From Liolophura sinensis (taxonomy: Eukaryota > Mollusca > Polyplacophora > Chitonida > Chitonidae), in contig NC_088301.1 in assembly GCF_032854445.1 (NCBI RefSeq), positions 56,804,512 to 56,868,511 of the forward strand: a DNA stretch of 64,000 bases, in the 5' to 3' direction. Both the position numbers and the translations under genes were made by a program. Shown one piece after another: positions 11,301-21,900 of this stretch; position 1 is the first letter of the stretch, and each line of letters begins with the position of its first letter. The notes under the pieces are model-generated. The model had not been told where the DNA came from and did not search any database. It worked only from the letters and a program-made list of their open reading frames with translations.

Positions 11301-14300
11301 GTGTTCAGAGTATATCTCATTCAACATCCGCAAAAACTCCTCCACGTCTCTCTTTGGGGCCACTTGAGGTTTGGTCGTGTGGTTGCTCTTGTTCTCCAAA
11401 TCCAGGTGCTTTTGAAAACATATCAAAGTGAAGAAGAGAACTGTTCATGTCTGGTACCCTTACGTTTAGAATTATCTCCCCTCCCCTGATGGCCATGTGT
11501 ATGGAAATAGCGGTTGGACTATTCATGATATATCTGGTTCTGAAGAAGCGTAACATGTCCAAGTGTACGTGTATATGTATAGAACTGTTTAACAACTACA
11601 GCCTCAAAGCAGAGTTAGGCTTACCTTCACCAGGTAATGGTTGAGTTTGTGTCCCTCGGCGTCGGGTAAATCTGTAAACATCAGAATTAAATTCCAATTT
11701 TCTTTATTGCTAAAGGTGTAATGCTAAGATGATATATTCAAATCAAATTTTGCATGCCTTCTGGAAATTGTTCCTAAAACCTAAATGCTGCACATCCATT
11801 TCGATATGAAACCAAAAGTTTAAATTTATTAAGATATACAGTTATGATATTAGCATACATAAGGGAGACTGTTCTTGATATTCCATTGACTGAGCTGCTT
11901 GTAACAAGATGAGAAATTAAAACGGATGACGTGAAAAAAAGCACGAAATTTGGAAATGATAACAAAGGCTATTAAAATATGATTGAAATTTTCAGGATAA
12001 CAAGTGGAAACAAATACATTGAAATTGGTGTCTTAAAATTTCCCCAGAAATACTGAATTTCTAGGCTTAACGACTGTCTATTATTGGCCCTTCCGATCCT
12101 GCATAGGAATGGAAATATGACAGACTTCTGTCCTCTTTTCTAAAACCTTTAACACAAGAAAAAGAGGCTGAGACAGTGACAGGGCTTACAAGATAATCTG
12201 TAAATGCATTTTCAATATCGAAATTCTTTTCACCAAGCACTATGATATATCGTGTGATCTTAATTCAAATGCCTTACGATCAATGAAGACTAGAACACGA
12301 TCAAAGGAGTGATGTTTGACGAAGTCGTGAAGATGCCCGTGCTCCGCGGCATCCAGCATTGCCACCAGGAAAAGCCTTTCCATTTCTGGCATCGAAAAAA
12401 ACCAGTGAGCCACCGTAATGTTCTTCAACATTTGGATGAGGATGTCATTACCCCTGGTCTTACGCAATACCTGTTTGAAGAATATGCATTTTTTTGTAGA
12501 AACTAAGTCGTTTGTTTTATCTCCTTTTTTGGTGTTTGTTGGTGACATTTTGGCCAATGAAAATAGCATTATTTAAAGCCCCATGTGGATCTTTTTTCAT
12601 TCTTATTCATTAATTTGTTCATTTGGGATGTAGTGGTTTTATTATTTGACCAATTAAAGTCACGAAGTGCGTGTATAATTCAGCTAGAGATAGCTTACTT
12701 ACTTTATTGGTTTGAATCCACAGTCTACTCTTTAGTCTTCCAGGTAGAGCTGAAACAATAAGGCGGCAAACTGGACATATTCTTTTATTTCAAGAAAAAA
12801 AGGGATATTTTGGTTCCAAATACATGTAATTTATTAAAATCGATAGAGCAATGCAGACTTAAGACAGGGGTCTGTGTGTATGTTTTCATACAGTATTTTT
12901 CGTTGAATCTCTTCAATATCGCGAAAAAGTTTTTAAACCACGGTATCCATGCATTCTCCCAAATATAGATTTGTTCCAGATCTAGCTTTGGTGATGGTTC
13001 TTGTAACATTTAACGTTTAATGTTATACGTTTACATGACTCGGAATCCGAGGATGTCAACACCAGCCCATATTATCTGTGCATTGAAACCGATAATTGTT
13101 TGCCAGCCGCCAACCAAACTGGACCTTCCATCAATGTCAATACTCGCAAGGCTAATTCCCAAAATGATGTATTACACAAATCATCAAAGACTTAAGAAAG
13201 TATATAAAGTACGAAATTACGACGGAATCTTGCAAAGAGAAGCAGTCAATCCCATGAATGGTAACTCTTGTATGTGGTGGGACTGAAGAAGGCCTTGTTG
13301 CCTTCGACGTTAATGAAGCGAAGAGAACTTTTATTGAACACCGATACAGTTAGTGATGAAATTCTATCAATTAAATTTTTTTGAGAAATAGTGGTGTAGA
13401 GAGTACAGAAATTTCAACTGGAGAATATGCTACATGAGGGCCTAATAATACGTAGTTGTGTTCAGGATATGTGTTAAAATGATTCAGTTCACATAAAATC
13501 ATGCTGGGTTCACTGACTCATCGATACCCTTATACCCACTTGCAACAAACTGTTTGACAATATCCTGGCTGTAGTCGTCTATGAACTTTTGGACGTTGCC
13601 GTGTTTCTTAGCTTGCTGAAAGGCCTCGAGAAGCTCATGGGCCCGATCGGAAAACTCTCCATCCGGGTGCTTTTCCGCGTGTTCCATTTCCGTGATCTCG
13701 TGCTCCACACGTTGGTGTGCCTCCTGCATCCACCGTAATACCTCATCGTGAAGGTTGATGGCCCTGGAACATGTATGGGATGGTATTGTGAAGATTTCCC
13801 CTTTAACATTTATGAATCTTTGTACAGTTCCTGCTTATACTAGTGATTTGCTTTACCAATACAGTTTAATGTTTACTCACAGAAGTTGAAGTGTACGATC
13901 AAAACTGTAGCGTGCACACTTTGGAGAAATTGTTCAGCTATATGCAAGTTCTTAGAAATTGAGCTATTTAAATTTTGACAATTTTATTACGGATTAATAC
14001 GGTGTAAAAAGGTATTTTGAACTTCATGAAGTTCATCGAGAATCTAATTCTGCTGTACCTTACTTGCTCTAAGTTACTATAAGATGATTTCTTTGGGACC
14101 ATGACATTACGTGCTAAGCCTCTGTAAGTTGTATCAGAAGAAATTCGCTCAACGAGTCTGTCCCCTAAAGTCTGAAGGCCGCCATAATAATCAAAATGGT
14201 GACGATATGCCGTGACTACATGTATTTTTGTACACATGTACATGTAAGAATGTTGTGTAGCTCCTATGTACGAATTCAAAAGTTCTTTTTTCTTCAGGGC

Positions 14301-14608
14301 CCGAATATTGAAAAATTTGTTCTTAATTTTACCTCGATTGTCTGAACACCATACTCTTAGCAATCAGGCATTTTGTTAAGCACGCTTCGCTATCAGTTAT
14401 GACGATATGTCAGAGGGGAATTGGCATTATCAGTGTTTTCGTGTAAATTCTTATTTCCTCTACTCTGTGAGATATTCTCATTTTATGCAAGATACACATT
14501 TTAGACTTTTCGATATATAACATCTTTGTCTAAAGCGATTCATGTCTAAACACTGTGTACAAGAACGGCTTCCAAAGTGCTGTGATTTTGCAAGTTATGC
14601 TTACCAAA

Positions 14609-14639
<31 letters not shown>

Positions 14640-14865
14640 TACCGGCGTGTAATGTCAAACCACCTAACATGGTTGCTTACAGGTGAGGCAGATCCCTCCT
14701 CCCAAACTGTGCAAGAACAGAGGAGATACTATTTCTAAAAACAGATCCCAAGGCCTCCTCTCTGAAGCCCTCCAATGACTTCTCGATGTTATGCCAGATG
14801 TCCAACAAGATGTCAGCGTGAGCCACGCTGGTCAGACAGAGGAATGTCAACACGGCGCACCTCAT
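5343..14865 (-). CDS. Unrecognised secreted protein built from alternating 47-nt and ~200-nt exon modules (695 aa model)
   Basis: I do not recognise this family. Exons, in transcript order: 14865-14681 (signal peptide 'MRCAVLTFLCLTSVAHA'), 13763-13540, S1 12749-12703, L1 12470-12278, S2 11671-11625, L2 11408-11174, S3 10757-10711, L3 10214-9989, S4 9734-9688, L4 9288-9072, S5 8245-8199, L5 7964-7769, S6 7429-7383, mini 7186-7163, L6 6550-6325, S7 5963-5917, last 5375-5343. All have GT/AG sites. Every S exon is 47 nt, enters in phase 1 and leaves in phase 0; every L exon enters in phase 0 and leaves in phase 1. Coding sum is 2088 nt, exactly 696 codons. S modules encode about 15 residues starting [LVI]-P/T, e.g. 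'LPEDYQKAMTHYIQN'. L modules end in a helical-looking core, e.g. 'LMDAAENNHLDAFV' then 'RVRNF'. Exon 13763-13540 is a fused S-L module. L3, L4 and L6 have His-rich linkers, which could bind metal (inference). The mini exon 'ELAEEDKV' resembles the last exon 'ELEMEDHVHT'. No transmembrane segment after the signal peptide was noticed. Confidence 0.8.
6742..6991. mobile_element. MITE with long imperfect terminal inverted repeats
   Basis: The 250-bp element begins CACTCAAAAAATAATCT and ends with the inverted counterpart AGATTATTTTTTTTTTAGTG-like sequence, flanked by TA on both sides (6740-6741 and 6992-6993). Arms of about 85 bp pair imperfectly, sharing 'cagaaagt', 'tctgagt' and 'tattctgtta' blocks. 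It has no coding capacity and sits in the intron between the mini exon and L6. TA duplication suggests mobilisation by a Tc1/mariner-type transposase; the family is not identified. Confidence 0.75.
10811..10914. repeat. A-rich low-complexity tract
   Basis: Runs of A interrupted by single C (A-rich CAA/CAAA pattern) in the intron between L2 and S3. No coding meaning; likely a decayed poly(A) tail or simple-repeat expansion. Confidence 0.9.
13330..13335 (-). terminator. Possible intronic poly(A) signal
   Basis: Minus-strand AATAAA about 165 bases after the in-frame TGA at 13499. It would terminate the short isoform of the modular secreted gene. Confidence 0.4.
13499..14865 (-). CDS. Predicted short isoform of the modular secreted protein (149 aa)
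   Basis: If the donor at 13539-13538 is skipped, exon 13763 reads on in frame for 13 more residues (starting 'GYKGIDESVNPA' after Ser) to a TGA at 13501-13499. A minus-strand AATAAA lies at 13335-13330, about 165 bases further on. Exons 14865-14681 plus 13763-13499 total 450 nt, exactly 150 codons. The product would be a signal peptide, one helical N-terminal region and one S-L module. Whether this is an alternative terminal exon or a chance read-through needs RNA data; the long model uses donor 'gtgggt', whose phase and module length match all other L exons. Confidence 0.5.
14610..14640. repeat. (TG)n followed by poly(T)
   Basis: A short GT dinucleotide run followed by about 18 T. It lies in the first coding intron of the modular gene. 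Confidence 0.9.
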
Positions 14866-15491
14866 TGTAGGTACCTGCATGAACAAAGGTGAACAATAGC
14901 GAACTTGGTGGAGGGAATATAACACCTCTCTCGTCCATCTTTATAACCAGTTGCCTGTATTTTCGTGCGTCCAGTAAACATTTTTGCCTCCATCTACCCA
15001 CCTAATTATTGTAAAACTTAGTGGGCAAAACAGACAGTGTCCAAGTATTGTAAATTCAGCACCCATGACACAAATTAACTATTGCATAGATGTAATTTAC
15101 AGATGTGTGGGGTATTCACTTTCTTAAGGTCAACTTTTACTGAAATCTACTGCCCCAATCACTGTCAAATGCACTAATAACATCCAAGGAGGAGACCATC
15201 ATAAATTTAGCAAGTTAGGCACATATAAATCACCTTAAAATCGTGCTTGTTTTATTCTGATGTACTGAACCCAGATATTCTCAACGCTGGCGCAAGGCTA
15301 ATGTAAACAGGATACGTTTGCCAACGTTTTATTGATAGGCCTATTATATATGTATATCTTGACCTATAGAAAAATGTTTGGTCATTCACTCAATTTCACC
15401 TGTTTTGTCTGTTCTAAAAAGTATTTGCTGTTATTAGTAACTTTTGTTTGTTATAACAACTACTTAGCCGGAGAAGAAAAATATCACTTAC

Positions 15492-15546
15492 CAATATAGT
15501 CCGGTTTCTAGACTGGGAGTAAGGAGTGTTAGCCTTTCATCTTATA
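15492..15546 (-). promoter_or_regulatory. Proposed core promoter and 5' UTR exon of the modular secreted gene
   Basis: On the minus strand a TATAAG box (15546-15541) precedes, by about 30 bases, a pyrimidine-rich start region near 15512. A short exon ends at 15492 with the strong donor GTAAGTG. It can be joined to an acceptor 'ttcatgcag' directly before 14874, nine bases upstream of the proposed ATG at 14865. TATA spacing, donor and acceptor all agree, but the transcription start itself is inferred. Confidence 0.55.
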
Positions 15547-15559
15547 GGTCCATGACCTC

Positions 15560-18500
15560 TGTTATCTCCTAAACATTTTACTGCCACGCAAACACGAGTT
15601 GTCCAAGTAACTCTCCCTGGTGAGGAACAACCACCTGCTATCCCAGCCTTATCTCGATTCCTCTACATTTTTGTACTACGCCACACCTGACTCAAACAAT
15701 GACAAGACTTCTTATGGTAAGAAAAGGGAACGGTATCACATTATAACACTCAACATCAACTTAGGATAGACTATTTTTATCTTTTTTCCTTATACCTTGC
15801 TTACAAAGCATATATTGAAGTGAATTGGTTACTTATTTATTGTAATATATATGTTGTCTTGGGTATTGCATATGTCTAATGTCACTGCTGTCGTCATGCA
15901 GTTGGGAATGCTATGTTAGTCAGTAAGTACCTGGTTTTTTTGCAACAAACTGAATACGGGTAAAGTTACACGGGTGTGAATAGTCAAAGTTTTTCTTGAA
16001 GCAGGGTACATGTAGTTGCATTTAGCCCAGAATTAAAACTGCCATATTCCTTTGGCCAGAATTACATATATACTGGTAATAATTACATACAAAGTGACAA
16101 AATATTGTAATATTACAATTATTATAATATTTTAGAAGTAGTGGGCTTTCCTCCATCGAAATGACACATAGTGTGCATGTAAGTAGATACAAAAGGTCAC
16201 AAGAGTGGATGTTTTATGACATTTACAAGTAGTAATTCCATCGAAATGACACACAGTGTGCATGTAAGTAGATACAGAAGGTCACAAGAGTGGATGTTTT
16301 ATGACATTTACAAGTAGTAATTCCATCGAAATGACACACAGTGTGCATGTAAGTAGATACAGAAGGTCACAAGAGTGGATGTTTTATGACATTTACAAGT
16401 AGTAATTCCATCGAAATGACACACAGTGTGCATGTAAGTAGATACAGAAGGTCACAAGAGTGGATGTTTTATGACATTTACAAGTAGTAATTCCATCGAA
16501 ATGACACACAGTGTGCATGTAAGTAGATACAGAAGGTCACAAGAGTGGATGTTTTATAACATTTACAAGTAGTAATTCCATCGAAATGACACACAGTGTG
16601 CATGTAAGTAGATACAGAAGTTCACAAGAGTGGATGTTTTATGACATTTACAAGTAGTGATTCCATTGAAATGACACACAGTGTGTATGTAAGTAGATAC
16701 AGAAGGTCACAAGAGTGGATGTTTTATGACATTTACAAGTAGTGATTCCATTGAAATGACACACAGTGTGCATGTAAGTAGATACAGAAGTTCACAAGAG
16801 TGGATGTTTTATGACATTTACAAGTAGTGATTCCATTGAAATGACACACAGTGTGCATGTCAGTAGATATAAAAGGTCACAAGAGTGGATGTTTTTATGA
16901 CATTGTAGATAACAAACAGTATCCATGGTTAAGTAAGTAACTGTGCCATTGAAAAACCACATTCTTAGTTGTTACATTCAATTTAAGTAATTTTCTTCAT
17001 TTGTAATTTACAGAAAAAGGTAATTTTTCTTTTCTCAGAATTCCCATTCTTGACAAAATACAACTGCATGCTTAGGGTTGTGATAAAATACGGTATACCT
17101 TTTCCACGGGACTAAACTCGTCATCTTTCTGACGATTTGCACGATCGAACGTCAGCGTGTACTGACGGTGACTCATATCAGACGGGTACTGGTAAACTTG
17201 ACAAATTTTTACGAACGAGTTGGTGCACATTTTCCTAATTCTTAGCCATTCATCGATCAATTCATACGTCATTCGCCCTGATAAGAATTTACGCCTTCCA
17301 AATTAAGAATCGACTTCGTAGGGACGGCGACAGTAACAATGTGTAAGGTCATCGTAGGTGTTCCCAAATAGCCTTAGTATAGTAACCAACTACATGTATA
17401 CAGAATGTCAGACAATCCGCTTTCAAATAACAAACTTTCGGTTCAGTGAAAAATGTATAATCAACTTAGCTAAAGAAGAGGTTAAATTAAAATCGTTTGG
17501 AAAATCTTGTGAACATAACCACCGGAAGCTGTGTAGGGGAGCACAAAATGTGAAAATGGTATGGCACATTTCCCTTCAGTAGTTACTAATGAACATTGGA
17601 ATCTGTGTATATAGTTACTCTGTAGTATGGTAAAATAAAACTGGTAGTGTTTGTAGAACAAATCAAAGTTTTCTTGAACAGAAAGAACATTTAAGTTCAA
17701 ATGGAGTCAAGTCATGCATAAGTCATTGGTGGGTAAACGCCGCATCTTCAACATTGCAGCAATATTGTGACGACAGAGTTCGACTCGAAGTTTATTCTCA
17801 TTCCATATACAGTTCTAGTCCTAAAGGTTCTACATGTCGGCACCATTGTGTTATGGTAAAATATTCTGCCCTATACATGGAACTTTCCAGACCAGCAGTA
17901 ATCACTTAGGAATGTTCATATTGGTCTATATACACGATAACCTGCAGATGATCTTTCGCTATTTGCACACACAGCTGTGGCCAAAGCTCTTATATCATTG
18001 CGTTGTCCTGATCCTCTACCATGGCATCTGGCTGAAATTAGTAATAAATGCTACAGGGCGTCATACAAAGCATGCAGTTTTGAAATATATCAACCTTTGC
18101 TGACTTGTATTTAATATGCTGTCATAAATCGCATTATGATTCTTATGAGAGTATAGTTAACATTACCAACCTCATGAGATTTTCTGGACAATAATACTCT
18201 TGTTAAGCAGGATGGGACAAGAAGAGAACTTCAGTTTTAAAGTGAGGAATCACATAAATGATCTATACAACGTTGATGAGGTATAGATCAACAGTCATTG
18301 TTTGCTTAGTGGTTTTTCAAATCTTTTGTACATGAATACAAACAAATATATATCCCTAAAGTCAGTTGAATCAAAGAGGTAATGAGAGTTATAATAAACA
18401 AATTGCATATGTGAAATACAAACGTTTCGAGAAAATCGCCTTTAAGTGCATGTTTCGAGGACATTCTAAGCTTTACAGAACTGAGTGAGAGATTATGGAT

Positions 18501-18880
18501 GTCTTTGAATCTCATACAATAAATCAGTTTTTACACGTCTCCAAGGATCAACCCGAGGAAAACTGCGCCCGACTTAATTTTATATAGCAGAAATACCGTT
18601 TACTTAACAGATAATTTACACATGCTTTAATTATTCATAGAGCTATAATGTAAATGTACTCGAACATATGTTAAAACAGGTGCAATGATGATTTCTGTTG
18701 GGGTATCGCCCTCAACCTGGGTATTCATTGAGGGGCCGAGAGCGTCGTTTAATGTAGCATCATTATCTTGTCCCAATGTTGTCGCAGCGATGGTGCACAC
18801 ATTACAGTCGTATCCATCTGCATGGTGGCAAGGGATAATTGTCTTGTCGCTTAGCAACTGCCCGGGGCTGCTTGAGAGGT
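15560..18880. other. Intergenic region between two divergent genes
   Basis: No gene recognised. It contains the 85-bp minisatellite (16152-16913) and otherwise AT-rich unique DNA. It separates the minus-strand modular gene from the plus-strand basic-protein gene, so it must hold both upstream regions. Confidence 0.6.
16152..16913. repeat. 85-bp minisatellite, about nine copies
   Basis: Units begin 'tccat(c/t)gaaatgacacac' at 16152, 16237, 16322, 16407, 16492, 16577, 16662, 16747 and 16832: a constant 85-bp period with the last copy partial. Each unit contains the short palindrome cacacagtgtg and the phrase 'agtggatgttttatgac'. Central copies differ at one or two positions; the first and last are the most divergent, typical of unequal-exchange homogenisation. 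Confidence 0.97.
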
Positions 18881-18894
18881 GGATAATTTATGCC

Positions 18895-18901
18895 ATATAA
18901 G
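18895..18901 (+). promoter_or_regulatory. TATA box of the basic secreted-protein gene
   Basis: ATATAAG about 100 bases upstream of the ATG at 18997, leaving room for a 5' UTR of roughly 70 bases. Position and sequence fit a TATA promoter; start site not verified. Confidence 0.45.
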
Positions 18902-18996
18902 GGCTTGGGTGTAGGCTACTGTTCACTGTGTTGTGGAAGCTGTGACCAGTGCTGTTATAACTCCGCTAGCGTTCACAGGGAAATCACACAGTCACC

Positions 18997-21900
18997 ATGA
19001 AAAGGTTCGGCTTGACAGAGCTGTTCTGTGGACTGGTTCTTGTGGCCATCCTGGCCGATGCTGCTTTGACCAAGGTGAGACTATAGGGGAAACATAAGGG
19101 CACTCTCCTGTGAAAAACAGCATAGCATATCTAAATGGTCGGACTCGTGTCTCTATTGTATGTGACGCTGTGTATATACCTAAGCTTAGTGTAGGATCAT
19201 GACCTTTTGCAATTCCCCTGAACAAACCACATGGGAATTACACTCAATTATCCGCGGGGTAACATTTTGAACAAATTTAGATCAACTATACAGCTAGTTC
19301 AGTATATATAAATATACTCTAACGTGCTAAATGGAGGGTCTGCCATTTTCCTTCTTAATGGGTGCTTGCCGTTTGGCAAATGGCGTGGTAAATCAGTAAT
19401 GCCTGTAATCAATGCACTTTATAGCCCGTTTATACAATGTAAAATAGGTCTCGCATACTTAATACTGCATGTATATATTTGTTGGTCTCACACTACAAAT
19501 GTAGAGGACATTATGTGGAAGTTCCTAACATGGATCTTTCTGGAACACCGTGATGGTCCATTTTGTACATGGAATAACTGTACTTATGACATAATGCTAC
19601 AGAAATAATTTTAGATATTGAATGATGATATTAATATAAATCCTTATCTTTCCAAAAAGACATTTCAAACATCCATTTAGGCGTACCCATTGATGTCCGT
19701 TTCCGGCTAAATGTATAATCAGGCGAATACTGGATAGACGTATTTTGTCTGAAGAAAGTATGGACGCATCATCTCACATGTAACATCATGTGAGACTACA
19801 GGTGTCACATATAACATCACGTGAAATGCCAGATAGATTTTTCTGAAAAACATGAATGTCAATATAAAATCAAAACTAACAATGTTGTTTACACTTAATA
19901 AGTATATTGGAGTTGATAAGACACAAGAAGTATAGGAAATAAAGATATTCGGATTTTCATAGACTTATTTCCCATTCATTTCCGTTATACTAGTTCAGAT
20001 TAGGGCCCATTTCTATTAGTGTTTTTGACAGAGTTTCTCCAGTTTTCATAAACATAACAGTACACAAAGTCACATGGTCCAAGATAAGATGTAGGGTTAA
20101 ATCTATGCTATTAATCTCGGCATTGAGTTTTAAGAGTATGAAAAAGGGAGGTTATGCAGCAGGTGGAATTAAGCGTGTTTTATTAATGAATGATCTCGAG
20201 CATAGGCCAGTTCATGGTTTGTTATGGTATGCTGGGAAGAGATCGTTTTCAAAAGATTTTGCAGGGTATGACTGGTTAAGAATACCGGTACATAACCCTA
20301 AAATCTGACTTTAATTGTTTGACATATGCGTTTGGAAAAAATGGTTTAGTTAGCGTACCTGGAGATATTATGTCCATTTGCCTAATTAAAGGGTTGACAT
20401 ATCTGGAGGCTATCCCAGATTCATTATTTGACTGCAAAGGCCGATATGATGATATCAGACCTCACCAAACGATTTATTTCTGATTGTCAAATGTGTCAAA
20501 TTATAAAAAGCAATATGTATACCAGTTCATATGTTCACAGAAAACATTTTCTTTGTTCGTGGTTCTTTTTTTTTATTACTGTGTACTCTCCTAAATTGAT
20601 TTAGACCTTTGGGCTACTAAGCATTGCGATGGGTATGATAGTCATATCGCTGTAAAGTTGCCATGCTGGAACATTCATATCTCTCATCATACTCTGGCAA
20701 TGTCAGCCAAGCTTGGTGATCTCCGATATTGTTCGCTGTTGTCTCAATAGGCTGAGAGGTTGACATCAAACTAAACCATGTCATTATTTTCAGTTGTCAA
20801 ATGTGTATAATATTATAAAAAAAGATCTATTGACCTTCATATCCGGTAAGATTGCCATGATGAAATATGCGTGCGTTCTATGATGTACTTTATGGTATGG
20901 TATTGTCCCTTTAAACATGTCGACCAAGCACTTCGCTCATCACCAGTGTTCATAACGTCATTCTGTACGCCTGAAGTAACCTTGGATGGTGCCGTAGTTG
21001 ATGCGATTGTGAACACACGATGATGGCCATCTTAGGTTTCTAGCCTTTGTGAATGCAGCTGGGGAAGCGTCAATGTTCTGCCGTAATTATTCAGTGCTCT
21101 GTCCCACCATGCATAATAAGCCATGGTAATAAGATGAATACAGAGGTGCGCAACCACTGTGTTATGTATTGCTCTGTGTTAAAGTACGAAACTTGTTGAC
21201 GACGCATTGATTTATGCTTAAATGTCAAAGCCCACTGGCCTTCTGTTGCTACCGAACAACCACATATTGACCTCCTGTGCCACGAGTCTTTCTGCGGAAG
21301 ACACCTAGCTCATAATAGTTCCAAGCAGTCATCAATAATTAATCCCCGCCACGATGTCATACGTAGCTGCCTAGGAAACCAAACGTATAGGCCTACTGAT
21401 CGACCTGGCAGTCAAAAAAAAAAAAATAAAACACCAACCACATCTGATATGTGTTCATGAAGTGATGGAGTTAAGCTGCTTGTTTGTATTCCGACAGGAG
21501 CGAATTTCACAAAGCGTCGCCATCTTTGTTATCTCGTGGCTATATGCGAGAACATTATTATTGGTTTGTGCTAATAAAAGGTTTTCCGGAACAATGCCAT
21601 ACATACCTATCTTGTCCAGTTTATAATAAAACTGAAGGTATTGTCAATAAATAAATACACCTGAAGTGAACAAATTACAGAAACTAGAAAATATACATTT
21701 CGTCTGAATAAATCTCCTGTTTATTTATATTAGGATTTTGTAAAATTTAATCACGAAATAATGTTTATTTCTGAGTGCTCAGCTGAGGTCCGTTTTATGA
21801 CCCTAGGACCAGCTCTATCCATCATAATATGCATTTGTTGTTGGCTGGCTAAGGATATTTTCCAAACTCAGTTTGTGACTAACCACTGGAATTTAGAAAT

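Larger units (their letters stand above)
5917..12749 (-). repeat. Repeat array: seven S exons and six L exons (intragenic module duplication)
   Basis: Seven exons of identical 47-nt length and six L exons of 193, 235, 226, 217, 196 and 226 nt alternate, with one extra 24-nt exon before L6. Each L exon ends with a core resembling F-L-x-x-L/M-D-A-A-E-x-x-x-L-x-x-F-V/I then R-V-x-x-F/L, seven residues before the junction. The S+L pair is a symmetric phase 1-1 unit, which lets it be duplicated without breaking frame. Sequence identity between copies is low, so the duplications are old. Confidence 0.85.

Noticed and set aside
13538-13763. Treating exon 13763-13499 as the end of a separate small gene, unrelated to the downstream exons
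   Set aside because: The donor at 13539 gives exactly the phase and module length of every other L exon and joins S1 in frame, so a single gene with two ends fits better.
16152-16913. CRISPR-like array
   Set aside because: Whole 85-bp units are repeated head to tail with no variable spacers, and the DNA is eukaryotic; it is a minisatellite.
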